From Phlebotomus papatasi (Eukaryota > Arthropoda > Insecta > Diptera > Psychodidae): a DNA stretch of 64,000 bases. The DNA is taken from NCBI RefSeq assembly GCF_024763615.1, contig NC_077224.1, positions 75,464,712-75,528,711 on the forward strand. The letters are read 5' to 3'. Both the position numbers and the translations under genes were made by a program. The notes below the pieces were generated by a model. The model saw only the letters and a program-made list of their open reading frames with translations. It made no database searches and had not been told where the DNA came from. This document shows, in pieces, positions 37,784 through 49,850 of the stretch. Every line of letters starts with the position of its first letter. The stretch's first letter is position 1.

Positions 37784-37996
37784 TTTGACTCTTTTATCTG
37801 CAAACTTTTCAATAGGGATGGTGTAATGGGGCAGCGGTATGTCAACTTTTGTGTCCTGACCAGACGTCCGACGCACCCTGGAGATCATTTCGGCCAGGGA
37901 CGTCCGTCTAGATGTAGCTCGTGATCCTCCACTAATGTTATCTAAGTTGATATCTCCCACGGTGTCTTCGCTCTCCCCATTTTCGTCTCCGCTTCC
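37784..37996 (-). CDS. Candidate internal coding exon, 71 codons, possible Trpgamma N-terminal extension
   Basis: This is an open minus-strand stretch bounded by an acceptor (TTTGCAG before GAAGCGG) and a perfect GTAAGT donor. It is exactly 71 codons with both ends in phase 0. The product is acidic at first (EAETKNGESED), then basic and Ser/Thr-rich with two RRTS motifs typical of basophilic kinase sites (SRRTSLAEM, VRRTSG). It ends LPHYTIPIEKFADKRVK. There is no in-frame ATG before the acceptor, since a TAA lies just upstream, so coding would have to enter from an earlier exon. I do not recognise the sequence. It lies 8.7 kb upstream of the Trpgamma start, on the same strand. Its donor phase matches the acceptor at 29092, so it may be an alternative N-terminus; it could equally belong to another gene. 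Confidence 0.6.
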
Positions 37997-39906
37997 TGCA
38001 AATTGCGAGTTTATGTTGCCACATGGTCAGCAGGAAAAGAGAAGAAGGACAGAAAGCACAACACATGAGCCATTCAGGTCAGTAAGCTTTTTTTTCTCAA
38101 AAGTCAACCCTCATTTTGCAGTTTATTCTTCATCAGAGAACTTCAAACAAACAAAAGAAGGCAGCAAAAAGAATAAAATGGATCGATTTTGTCATGGAGA
38201 TCCCAGTCAAAAGAAGAGTATAACTACAATATATTTATTTTATGAAACAAAGAAGGATACACGAAGGATGATATTCCTCTGAAGTTTGATATATAAATTT
38301 TATTATTGAATTTTACTTCACAACTGTCTTTACCAGTCTAAAACTTTTCAGTGTTTCATCCCAATACTATCATTCTGTTTGCAACTGACGCTTATTCTCA
38401 CGTTATTTATCAATTGTGGGACTTTTGCAGAGTTTGTGAAATCCTCGATAGGAAAAGCTTGAGTTTAATAACATAGAAAGAGGAACGATAAACGATATGC
38501 AAACTCAATTGGCACAATCCACACAAATTTTTAAAAAAATATGTATTAATGTACATAAACCATTGATCTATGTGTAAAAAAAAATAAAGCATGAAAAGGC
38601 TAAATGAAAGAAAAATAATCGTGTTGGTGCTCAAAAAAGCTCTCAAAAGCACATGAATTGCACGAAATTTTTGTGTGTTATCTTCTGCAGAAAAAAACTG
38701 ATACATTTTTGAGACGAATTGAACACGCAGTGTAAGAATTTTCACACATTCTTATTAAACCAATTTATTGGCCTATCAACACAAAAAAAATGATTAAGCT
38801 TACACTTGGCTGAAGAAGCAAGAAGAAAGATCGTTAAAATTTAGCGAAACACAAACACGAAGCTCTTAAAAACACCTGAAAAGAAAACAAAGTTCAGCAT
38901 AAATCAAAATCCCCAGACCACAAACCAGAAGAGAGATAGAAAAATAAATAGGAAAAAAATGAAAAGAAAAATCGTGTCGTGTTTAAATTGATCGCAAATT
39001 GAATATTTTGGGGCAGCAGATTAAAGCACTTAGCATGTGTTGTGTGCCTTAACTGCCTTCAATTAACAAGAAAAATAATCAAATTGTAATTCTTTTTTTA
39101 GTTAATTTTGAAGCGAATTTTGTAAATGAACCAAGATTATGACTTATTACTATATTTTAATAAATTTCGATTTTTTACTATCATACATTATTTTGCAAAG
39201 ATTAAAGAATTTCAGAAGTGATAATTACACAATCCATAGATAATGAATAGCTAAAACTTTTTTTTTAAAGCTAAAACCTTATACTCTATTTTAAAAGAAT
39301 TATTTTTAAATATTTTGATTATGTAATAGAACCAACTGTAAATTTTTTTTTGTGTGAAAAAGAAACAAAAAATTGGTGTGTACAAACCAAAGTGATTCAT
39401 GATTTTTGATGAAATCGAAAAAGTCCGATGAAATCCAGAATTTTGACTAATTTAAATATTTTATTACTACTAAAATATTACAACTCTATTTTTAAGAATA
39501 TTCTTTACGTATTATAATAAAATATTGTATCCCTTTTCTGAATATTATCAAGAGGACCTAGATGTTAAATCTTAAAGTAAAGGCAAAATTGAAAAGAAAT
39601 TAGGGTGAGACAGTTTCAGGAATGTCCGAAAATCAAAAATATAAAATCTTTTGACAATAACCAAGTCGGAATGTTTTTGGGTGGTTGTTGGACTCCGTAA
39701 AAGATGTTTTCTATCACCAGTGTTCTTCATATTTGGGCAAGACGACGTAGTGTAGTCAGGTGAGCAGAATGCGATTGGTATTGTAAATTTCAGTTGACAG
39801 ATTTCAGGAGACGTGGTTAAATCGGAAGAAATGGTAATCTCGCGACAGCCTGTACAATGCATTATACGTGTTAGCGCAGTCCTATTGAAATAAGTGGAGA
39901 AGTTTT

Positions 39907-40103
39907 AGTTTCTCAGGGTGTTACTCACGAGTGATGGTAGGTTTCCCACCGAACTATCGTTGCGAACGTTGCGAATCGATCGAGCTGCTGCAGTAATGAG
40001 GAAGCTTGGCGAAAGCGTGGTGAGGAAGGCCAAGCTTAGTCTTTCGGCTAAATTATCTCTTTTCAAAGCTGTGTTTATTCCTATTCTCAATTATGGTCAT
40101 GAG
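39907..40103 (+). pseudogene. Non-LTR retrotransposon reverse transcriptase, C-terminal fragment (copy 1, first part)
   Basis: Encodes a peptide with LLTSDGRF, AAAVMRKLGESVVRKAKLS, LSAKLSLFKAV and PILNYGHE, the typical end of the reverse transcriptase region of a LINE-type element (RTE or a related clade; not resolved). It is cut after the GHE codons by about 450 bp of other sequence that includes a partial copy of repeat X. There is no endonuclease or catalytic YxDD region nearby. Confidence 0.75.
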
Positions 40104-40556
40104 CTAGCCCCCATCAAGTGGCTTCCGGAGTTCAAGCCATCTTATGTCTCACTCACACTTAAGATTCAAATAGGATTTTTCTGCACTCGTAACCGTTACG
40201 CGATATATTTCAAAACTGAGGCGAGTCTTGTTATACAAGACCCTGAGCCTTGTGAAGAGGGATAAATATGCTAGACTTCTGTATAAATACCTTTTCCCTA
40301 AGTGAATTGTGAGCTGAGATCCTGATTAATTTATTTGATCGCGCCAACATTCCCAAGAAAAATACGTGGTTTTTAATATGGTTTAATAGAGAATTACAAC
40401 TCAATATTAGTCCATTATCACTTGTTAAAACACTTTCACTCACGAATAGTACAATTTTCGTCACATTTAGTAATGCCGTTATCAATAATTTTCTAATTTT
40501 TGCATTTTCCCACCGCACAGTTGCAAAAATCGGATTTAGATAATTACCGAAGAAAG
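40104..40556 (+). repeat. Sequence interrupting retrotransposon copy 1, with partial repeat X
   Basis: The first about 230 bp match 16340-16550 ('tttttctgcactcgt', 'tgtgagctgagatcc'). The rest is AT-rich and unassigned. Copy 2 at 49 kb lacks this block at the corresponding place. Confidence 0.6.
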
Positions 40557-40935
40557 AAGATCGCGAGTACAAGCTGCCGAGATGAGGTACCTCTGAACGG
40601 TTACGGGAATCACTCGTCCAGATCGAGAGAAGAACGATGCCGTTCATGAGGAACTAAGAGTCGATGAGTTCTTCTTCGGGTTGAGAGATCAAAACTTCGA
40701 TGGTGGTCATCTTTAACGCATGAATGAAGAAAGACTCCCCAGAAAAGCTATGAAACCCATTGTGAGGAGACCTCGACCTCGGAACAGATCTAGAACAAGA
40801 TGGCTGATTCAAATTCAGAATCCTGCCTTGGGCTACTTTGAGATCGAACCCGAACATCTTCCTGAAGTGGCGGAGGATCCACAGGCATAGGCTGTGTAAT
40901 ACAAACCACGACCCCAATTGGAATAGGCATTTAAA
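40557..40935 (+). pseudogene. Non-LTR retrotransposon tail (copy 1, second part)
   Basis: Matches 49464-49845 base for base over most of its length. In the right frames it shows fragments such as QAAEMRYL, REELRV, NEER, RPRPR and TRW typical of LINE C-termini, but stops and frameshifts occur throughout. Confidence 0.7.
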
Positions 40936-42419
40936 AATTACGAAGATGATCATAATGATATTCGGACAATAAAATATACAATACGTTTTAAAGTGTTCAT
41001 ACTTAAGAGAAACTAGAATGTTTTAATTAGCTTGAATATAGTTCATAATCGTTTGATAAATAAGCCTTAAAAAACTTCAAAAGTATGAAACTGCCTCACT
41101 CTCCTCCATATCCGAAAAATACATTTTCACTGTGATATAACGTAATAAAAATATGCACCGCCTTTGTCCAAACAACTCCGGGAGCATGGAAGAAGCATCC
41201 ACACTACGGGAAAGGCGCTCCTGCTCCTGGGCGGTCTACACATGGACTTAGCATATTCTTCCAACACGGGATACAACAGCAATATAACATTATTACATTG
41301 TAACAAACATCCCGATACGATTAATAATAATCCTCCACATCTATTTCATTATTTTCATTTTGACCTAAACAGCATTTTAATTGAAGTTATTCTTTATTCA
41401 GGTAATTAAGAATACTCATCAAAATAATTTTTATTTTAATGGCTTTTTTTCAGAAACTCACTAAATAAGCTTCTAAAGAGGTTAAAGAACTTCCTTTGAA
41501 AATTTAATCATCAGACTTATTTTTTTTACCACGTTTGTATGCCTTATTTCAAATATCTCAATGTCTTTTTATACTACTTTTGAAATAAGACTTACTTCTC
41601 ATATAAATAATCCGTAAACGAGAGTGAAGCTGTTTCACATGAAACAACATTCTCCATGGCTCTTTTGCTAAACGAATATGATCTCCTTTTAAGGTAATTA
41701 TATCTTGTTTCTTTCACTTGGAGATAGGTTGTGTACAATTATATTGCTTAATTACCTTAAAATAATTATTATAAAAGCCAAAGTCAAGCGAGTGTTCAAA
41801 GCTCCCCTATGCATTTTTTTTAAGTATTTCAACTTTTTAAAAGTTATTGTTATTTTATTATATTTTACAATTTATGTGACTTAATGTAGGGGAACGACGT
41901 CCTTGATGCGATAATTTTATACTCCTCCTTTTCATAATAATTTAAATACTATTAACCAACAGATCTGCTCATCCTTACCGGTTAAAACGGTATTTGCCCG
42001 TTCTTCTATCGCTGAAATTTCGTTTGACCCTTTTATAAATTTTACAATGTTAACTAAAGTAAAACTTTAGGTTGTAACTACTTTTATATAATGGCGGAAG
42101 AAATCTTAGCACTTCCTCATGTATTAAATTTATATTGCGTGATTGGCAAAAAATAAACTTAATGCGGTGTGACTATAGTTGAAAAATTTTATGTTGAGTG
42201 AAATTTTAGTGCATTTTCATTAAATCAGCCAAATAAATTGAAATTGTGTGCACTGACTGTGCTAAGGAAAATTAACTTTATAAGTTCCCTTTATTATAGG
42301 ATGTGCAACTTGTGGGTTCTCTTTAGCTCACTGCACACAACTTTAAGCCCCTATTCCTTGGTAATATGCTACATGTATTAGCACCCCTCAAGGATTGAGT
42401 GATAGTGTTTCTTCAATTG

Positions 42420-42657
42420 TGTTATTACAATTGTGCGGTGTATGCGCGAGAAAAGGGTGTCTGTAGGTCGACTAGCACGAAGGTGGAAGGAAGTGCATGA
42501 GCGAGCGCCCCATTTTTGGGGAGGCCGGTCGATAATCCTCAAAAGGAAGTCAATGCACCTTGTCGCGGTTTATCTGCGCGCTTTTTCTTCAATACTCTAC
42601 GTATATGTGTACCCGTCTAAATGTGGGTCATGCGGTTTTATGAGTCCCGGCTTTTGA
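42420..42657. other. GC-rich island of unknown origin
   Basis: A 240-bp stretch richer in GC than its flanks and open on the plus strand (42433-42657). I see no domain, splice sites or repeat partner in this window. It lies 210 bp below the candidate micro-exon at 42866. Confidence 0.3.
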
Positions 42658-42865
42658 TTGATTTTCAATTATTTTCCTGATTCCATGCCATTCACCAATT
42701 TGAATACACCATTGACATTCTGTTACAAAAAAAAAATCGAATTCATTTCGTTGAATATACAACATGTTCGGCTGTTTTTTTTTACAAAAGATGAATTTTA
42801 CGTTATGCTCCCAAAAGCATCATACCAAAAAATTGATTTTGTTCTAGAGATAACCAATAACTTAC

Positions 42866-42908
42866 CGGGATCTCGTGTGTGTTGTCCTGGATCCTCCCAT
42901 TCGGAAAA
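42866..42908 (-). CDS. Candidate 43-nt micro-exon paired with the 37.8-kb exon
   Basis: On the minus strand a clear pyrimidine tract and acceptor (TTTGTTTTTATTGCAG) are followed by 43 nt and the donor GTAAGT. Read so as to end in phase 0, which the 37996 exon requires, it is open and encodes FPNGRIQDNTHEIP after one leading base. The strong signals on both sides and the phase agreement with the next exon support it. No further upstream exon or initiating ATG was found with confidence. Confidence 0.5.
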
Positions 42909-43435
42909 CTGCAATAAAAACAAACAAATTTTCTTAAATTATTATTTTATTTTGTTTATAGTAATTAATTTAGTCGAATTCAATTTCAACAATAGATAGA
43001 TTTTATCATAAACAAATTGTGCTGCAAATATGAGCATTTTTGCGAAATGATTCTTCTAACAAGTACTATTTTGCTGAAAATCGAACTATAATAAAATTAA
43101 ACAAGAGGAACAAAATCTTAAATAAATTATGGTCAGTAATTCAATAAAACTGAACTACAAAAAATTACTAGATCAGTAAATGAAAAAGATATGGCAAATC
43201 ATCCCAATTTAGCGGAATGCTCGAACTCACGAGAAGAGCCCTTGTCGGTTTTCTACCCTTTACAGGGCATCAGTAAATGATTATATAATTAAAAATTATG
43301 TAAAATGTACATATTTTTGCATGATTTGACCTTTCATCTTGAGGTAACCCTAATACATATTGACTGTAAAATTTTTACATTCGACATTTAAAATATTCTG
43401 TATGAAGGAATGAGTTGAGGTAATTGGAATCCTGG

Positions 43436-44690
43436 ATAACACATTAAGTGCTTATTAAGTATTTAATATGTTCTTAACACAATGACTTAATTTTAAGGCG
43501 TTATATAACATCCAACTACTTAAAAATATATCGACGCTTCCATTGCATACTATGCTATCTCAGAATGACAACATTTCAGGGGAGCCATTCGAAGTTGGCG
43601 ATTTCCTATGCTGCCTGTGTAATTTTTTTTCGAAAAAATGGAATATCTCGTTACCCGGACGTCGGATGACCACCAAATTTTCACCAGTTGTAGATCTCGG
43701 TCCTAGGATTAACATATCTCACGGAGTAATATTATTCTAAGTCGACTTAGAATAGTATGGAATGGAGCCGTCGATATGAAAACGATGCATGTGCCAGCGC
43801 TTTGTTACGAGTAGAAAAACTAATACGGCATGACTCAGCCTTAACATTAAGTACCTAGTTAAGGCCTTTATTAAAGTAGTTAATTAAGGACTTTCTACTA
43901 TGCACTTTTTAAGAAGTTACCCAAATGCCTATTTTTTTTTTTAATTTCTAAATATAAAAGAACCACTTTCATATACCATACAATGATTTATTTGCCAGTC
44001 AATACGACACTGATCGATATTCTAAACACTATTGAACCGGATGCAAGTACATATACACTCTATGTTATGCAGCTTTCGATTATGTCAGACGCTCCTGATA
44101 TCCCTCTGTAGAAATTCTAGATGTGTTTGGAACAAGAAAACCATTAAGATAGAGGATTGAAAATGACTCCCGAAAAACGAGTTAATGAAACTAAGATATC
44201 AGAGTTTTATACTCTATGTGGTACTTTGCATTTCTGGATTATAGTCTGGTGGGACTAGAGAGAAGATTTATCAGAATCTAGAAGCGTCTTAAGTAACTTA
44301 AACTCCGGGATCACAATCTAAAGGGAAGTCTTAACAAAATACGAGACACTATTTTTACAATTTTAGCTTTCGGTTAGCACGTTGGGAGCATGAAAAAAAG
44401 ATTCAACAGACTTTGGATCGCTTATGGCCAAAACCAAATTTCTATGAATTTCAAGTTGCTGCGACTAAATAGAAAAGATGCTCAGTTAAACTTACTGAAG
44501 CAAAATAGACGTCATAGGTTTCACTAATTTTCATGTCATGATGATCCATCTCTTTCTATCCAATGATCAATATGTGGCTATCGCATTTTCTGTTTCAGTT
44601 TCCACTTTATACTGCCAGATGTCACTACTATCGCTAAAAAAAACATCCTTAATTAAGTACTTAATAAGTACTTATTAAGAATTTATTTTA
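43436..44690. repeat. Repeat with TTAAGTACTTAATAAG-rich ends
   Basis: 'acattaagtgcttattaag' at the left, 'attaagtacttaataagtac' near 44650 and further phrases at 43840-43900 recur at 53745-54027, where they end 'tacttaatgtgttag'. The inside includes a 65-codon plus-strand open frame (43543-43740) with no recognisable product. Confidence 0.5.
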
Positions 44691-45429
44691 TGCATTCGAA
44701 GAAAGTTCTCATTTAAGACCATATACAGTACCATGCCTTGAAATGCAGTATTGCACTAGTAACTGCTCTCCTCGCGTTAGCCGTGATGTCCATTACTGAT
44801 TAGGACTAATGTAGTCTTGTCGGAAATTTCAAATCTTTAATTAAAACTAAAATGTTTAAAAGAGCTATTTCTTCGGTCAAAGGCCAGGTCAACCCAGGTA
44901 GATGAAAAGTGCACCTAGGCTATCTTTAAAACATAGGTCTAACGTAGGAGGTCTACGTAGATAAGATTTTGTATTGGCATCACCTAAAACATAACGTTGA
45001 TCTTTATTATATGGGCTTTAGACCTGACATGATACTTGATCATATGGATTATCTTCTCTAAATTAGTCTATATTTTTGTCTTGAAAAATTTTGGTAAAAT
45101 TAGTAAGTTAAAATAAGGATTCAGATAGCAAAAAACAAAAGACTTTCATGGAATAAAAGAATTTTTAATGTAGAGAAAAATTCAGTTTTGACGACTGAAA
45201 AGTCAACTTTGATTATAATTCTAAATTCGTTCAGTAAAAAATAATTTCTGTTATTTATTGAACAAAAAGGTTCAATACAGGTCATTAAAAAAGCAATTTC
45301 AGTCAGCAAAAAATCTACTAGGAGGTGAGTAATAGCAATAGCTCCCACATGTATTGATCAGAAAACTTTCAGGAAATAAAAATTTACATCCCTTTTTTTC
45401 TCAAACGTTTTACATATGTCTATCCCCCT

Positions 45430-46384
45430 GTTTGGCATTCTAAATTGAATGGTGTAAAATGAAACTGGCCCTTTGTTAAAAAGCCAAACATATTCCTACA
45501 TAAATTGCCGATATCAACGACAATTTTCAGAGCATTGAGAATTCGAAAACTAGTTCAAGACAAAGTTTGAATTCATTTGAGAAACTTTTCAAAAGTTTTC
45601 TTCGACTTATTACACATTTTGGTGAAGCAGAAAAATTGTACATAAACCAAAACTTGCTTATTGAATTGTATTGCAAAAAAAAATCTTGTCTACCGAATAA
45701 ATTTTTCATTGCAAAACCCAAATTCACGTTAAATTCCCGTGAGGCATTCGAAATGAAATTAACTTTGTGAGGTGTCATGAAATCATCACGTATTAATACA
45801 ACTTTTTCTTCTATGCCCAATTTCTCGTATAGAGTCATTTAGGGGGGTGAAATCTGTGTGTGGACAAGAGTATAGATGAGAAAAGAGGGATTTTCTCATT
45901 AGGACAATCCCCTGTTTGCCTAAATTCTCACTCCATGCTAGGAACATATCCACAAATTCCATGTCGCATTTGGAGTGGCAATTTTCTCTCAATGTATCCT
46001 CTATATTTGGTTTCTTGGAGATGGAAAATGTTGAACAAACTAAGTGATATTGTCTTACCATGTCGACAAGGTGGTTTGGTCCCTCGTGAAAATTACACGA
46101 AACGTCTCGAAGCAAAATTCATTAGATGCTATCAGGCATTGTGCTTCATAGGCACTATCTAAGTGTTGAGACATTCTTTGAAATCTAGAGAGAATATCGT
46201 TCTCATTCATCCAATACTCTAAGTTCGTGTTTTGAGCATCTTTAAAAGTTCCTTCTAAACTCCAAACGTGTGAAAAGTACTGTATATATGTAATATACAT
46301 GATTATTGCCTCCCATACTCCCATACTTAAACTCCTTGAGAATTTCACAAATGATCTCTCAAAGCTCTTGAATTTATTGGGCAC
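45430..46384 (-). pseudogene. Decayed protein-coding sequence of unknown origin
   Basis: Three overlapping minus-strand frames (46384-46055, 46115-45786, 45838-45527) give consecutive, protein-like, low-repeat sequence. They are joined by apparent frameshifts near 46060 (after TTLSTW) and near 45840 (in a run of C), and the last frame continues after one stop to about 45430. The first frame is Trp/Tyr-rich (GVWEAIIMYITYIQY, EYWMNENDIL), not low-complexity. I recognise no family. A decayed mobile-element protein, an endogenous viral insertion or an old cellular gene copy are all possible. No splice pair explains the frame changes. Confidence 0.45.
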
Positions 46385-48468
46385 TTAAAGTGCCGATTGA
46401 ATGGTCATGATCAACTTTTTACGACTTTATGGAAAGTTTCACAAGAGCATTTAAACTTGCAGAAAAAAACTAAGTAATTCTTCCCAGAATTACGTTCAAC
46501 ATCTGCCATTCATCAAAAGTTTGATTGGACCACAATCATACATCCGTTTCGAATTTTATTGATTTTTTATTGATTTTTGCTCCATATAAAAAAGTAAATT
46601 ATTCAATTTATAGGTAAAATTATTCCAAGAATCCTTGTGCGCACTGCATTGCTCTTTTTGGCAAACGTCCACCAGAAAAACCTTCCATTCCATAATTTAA
46701 GAATTTAAGAGAAATATGACATCACGAAATATTTTTCCTTCATAAAATTTATCTCTAATATACGTTTTATTTACTGACTCTTAAACGGAATTAGTAAATA
46801 AAATTATGGTTCATCGTGAACATATTTGTTCATCTAATAAACTTTGAATTTATTATACAATTCAATTTAAATGACAATTTAGAACAAAAATTTTTGACAT
46901 GTAATAATAAAAATTCAATACAATTAGGAATAATACATCAGTATGAATTAATTGTGTTTTCTTCATTATTTTATTGGATTGTGAGTTGAATTTTGAACAG
47001 AAAGAATCACATCAGGGTAGCTGATCTAGATCTTGAATTTTCACATGTACTAAGGATAATAATATTTATTAAACAAGATAACACACTTGACGTTATTATT
47101 CATCTAACGATATAGGGCTTGTCCGCTACAACAGCGACAAAGAATTCGCTCAAACACTGGAGTGATATAGTATAGTAATTTTTCGATAGTATCGACTGTC
47201 GGTTCTGAAAAATTGTGATGATAGCTGCATTTTTTGTAGCGAATATAAATATTCATCAACAGTCACATTCTATTAAGAATGGTACAAATGGTCCCACAAT
47301 GCTTAAAAATCCGTCTTTCACTAAATCTAAGTGATACGGATTTATAGATACTATCGAATCGATAGTATCGGAAAGTTATAATTCCGCCCATTATTTGTAC
47401 TACATTCTATTGCCGAGATAACTTAAAGTATTTTCTATGTAAGGACTAAAGATCAGCTAGACTTATAGAATTACACTAAATTAATTTAAACAAATGGGTA
47501 GTACATCGAACGCACTCTGATGTAAGTGTACCGAGTTCATGACTCCTCTAAGAAGAGGAAAGAGTAAATGATTAAGTAATCAATATATTAATTCCCTATA
47601 AAAAAAAACTACTCTATAGGTATGACAAAGCATCCCAAATTTTGCGAAGTGCTCGAACTCGTGACTTAGGTCCTATAATCGATTTAATCCGATTAATAAA
47701 TCACTCAAAAGATCCTCCAGAATAGTTTTAAGAGTAATTGAATTGATTTTTTTTGACCAAAAATTACTTATCGAGTAATAACCGTCTCATTACTGGTTCA
47801 GAACCGATTTGAATCGATTTATAAATCCCTCGAGACATGGTCCAAAATACTTTAGGCGTATTATAAATAATTTAGGGATAAAAATTAGTTTATTAAGGTG
47901 GAAATGTTGATTATGAAAAAATCCAGAAATTATAGTAATATACTGCTCTCTCGGTGAAGTTCGAGCAGTGAAAAGTTTAATCAAATTACCAAGAAAAGTG
48001 TGTCAATAGATTCTTCCATGTGAAATGTGAGAAAAAGATTTGTCAAGTTGGGAAACAACATCCTTTTGTTAAAATTTTAACAAAATCCATTTGCCCGCTG
48101 AGAACAGATCTTTACTTTCAGAGTATAAGAATAAATTCATGTAAAATAAATCTTTCTTGAAAAAAATCCTAGTTCCTCCATGGAATGTAATGAGACATTA
48201 TTTGTAATTAATTATTTAAACTACATATTTATAATAATTAAATATTAATATAATGTATTGTTTATTTTATCCTTTTCTAATTCAATATGCGAATGTATAA
48301 TTAAAATGATGATTTATTTTGCCTCTAATTTCTAAATTAGGAATATTATTTGGTATTAAATTTTTATATAAAAATGGTGTGCTGAAAAATTAATTCCAAT
48401 AACAAAGGAGAAAGCAACAATTTCCAATCGGACTCACTTAGATCGGGTAGTTGTAGTAGGGATCTGTA
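46385..48468. other. Gene-free AT-rich interval
   Basis: No exon or bounded element recognised. There are short local palindromes such as 'gatagtatcga' and 'gatactatcgaatcgatagtatc' at 47185-47370. Confidence 0.5.
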
Positions 48469-48684
48469 GGGGAAACTGCCCATGCTTGATACTATTGGAA
48501 GCTTCGTAATGACTAAATTTTTCCCATGAGTCTCAATAAACGTGACTCCTCAATAATTTTAAAAACTGGCCACTTTCCCATAGTTTTTAAAATATGGTTG
48601 CGATGAGTCACATAAATATTTTGAAACATAGAAAATTTAGTCATTACGAAGCTTCCCATGGTATCAAGCATGGGCACTTTCTCC
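48469..48684. mobile_element. TA-flanked fold-back element, sister of the nested copy
   Basis: Same arms as 49206-49422 ('catgcttgatactattggaa', 'agcttcgtaatgactaaatt') and TA on both sides, 520 bp upstream of the nested copy. Confidence 0.88.
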
Positions 48685-48954
48685 TAACAAAAAAAATGGA
48701 AAGGGACAGGTCAGATTACTGCGCTACAAACCTGAATTAGAAAAAAATGCTACATTTCTTTTGAACTTATTAAGTTTATTAACCTTGTAATTTTCAGGAA
48801 AATTTTTGATAGTAAAAAATTAAATTGGGGCACTATAAATTTAAAATTGGTCAGTAATAGCTTCTCCACGGTAATGGTTATTATTATTAATCCTATCGGA
48901 ATATTTATTACAATGTAATCTTGTTTATATGTTACTGTTGTTCTATCGCGTATT

Positions 48955-49205
48955 GGAAGAATCTGCTAGTCCGCTTGTAGATCTGCCAAGGAGCGCCTTC
49001 CCCATACTGTGGGGAAGAAGTTCAAGTATCTCGGCATCTTGGGGTGTTATTCACGAGTGACGGTAGGTTGCACACCGAACTATTGTTACGAATCAGTCAA
49101 AGCTGCAGCAGTAGTGAGAAAGCTTTTTGGAAGCGTGGTCAGCAAGGCCGAGCTTAGTCTTTCGGCTAAATTATCGGTTTTCAAAGCTGTTCCTATTCTC
49201 ATCTA
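48955..49205 (+). pseudogene. Non-LTR retrotransposon remnant (copy 2, first part)
   Basis: Frame 49009-49206 reads GKKFKYLGIL, AAAVVRKLFGSVV, KAELSLSAKLSVFKAVPIL, the same region as copy 1 with a little more upstream. The frame runs into the hairpin element at 49206, which splits the codons for YGHE. Confidence 0.75.
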
Positions 49206-49422
49206 GGGGAAAGTGCTCATGCTTAATACCATTGGAAGCTTCGTAATGACTAAATTTTCTATGTTTCACAATAAATATGTGACTCATCGCAACCATATTT
49301 TAAAAACTATGGGAAAGGGGCCAGTTTTTACAATATATTGCGGCGTCACATATATTGAGAAACATTAGAAAAATTTAGTCATTACGAAGCTTCCAATGGT
49401 ATTAAGCATGGGAACTTTCCCC
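49206..49422. mobile_element. TA-flanked fold-back element nested in the retrotransposon
   Basis: Left GGGGAAAGTGCTCATGCTTA, right TTAAGCATGGGAACTTTCCC, arms of about 70 bp. Removing it with one TA restores alignment with copy 1 (CCTATTCTCA then TATGGTCATGAG), which demonstrates insertion at a TA target. Confidence 0.93.
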
Positions 49423-49850
49423 TATGGTCATGAGATTTGGGTAATAACCGAAAGTATAAGATCGCAAGTACAAGCTGCTGAGATGAGGTACCTCTGAGCG
49501 GTTACGGGAATCACTCGTCGAGATCGAGTGAAGAACGCTGCCGTTCGTGAGGAACTAAGAGTCGAGTAGTTGCTTCTTCGGGTTGATAGATCACAACTTC
49601 AATGGTGGTCATGTTTAACGCATGAATGAAGAAAGATTCCCCAGAAAAGTTATGCAAGCCATTGTGAGAAGACCTCGACCTCGGGGCAGACCTAGGACAA
49701 GGTGGCTGGATCAAATTGAAGATCTTTCGTGGGAGCGCCTTGGGATCGAAGCCGAACATCTTCCTAAAGTGGCGGAGAATCGATAGGCGTGGGCTGTTAA
49801 CCTTTATGTCAGAGGCCCGCGACCCCGATAGGGTTAAGCGGTTAAAAATG
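49423..49850 (+). pseudogene. Non-LTR retrotransposon tail (copy 2, second part)
   Basis: Continues copy 2 after the nested element: YGHE, then AAEMRYL with an in-frame stop, TRRDRVKNAAVREELRVE, then frameshifts. Compared with copy 1, the internal 450-bp block is absent, so the two copies decayed independently. Confidence 0.75.

Noticed and set aside
40231..40953. Minus-strand frames of 138 and 99 codons near 40.5 kb
   Set aside because: Antisense to the retrotransposon tail and the sequence interrupting it; the plus strand carries the retrotransposon motifs.
49511..49759. 82-codon minus-strand frame
   Set aside because: Antisense to retrotransposon copy 2.
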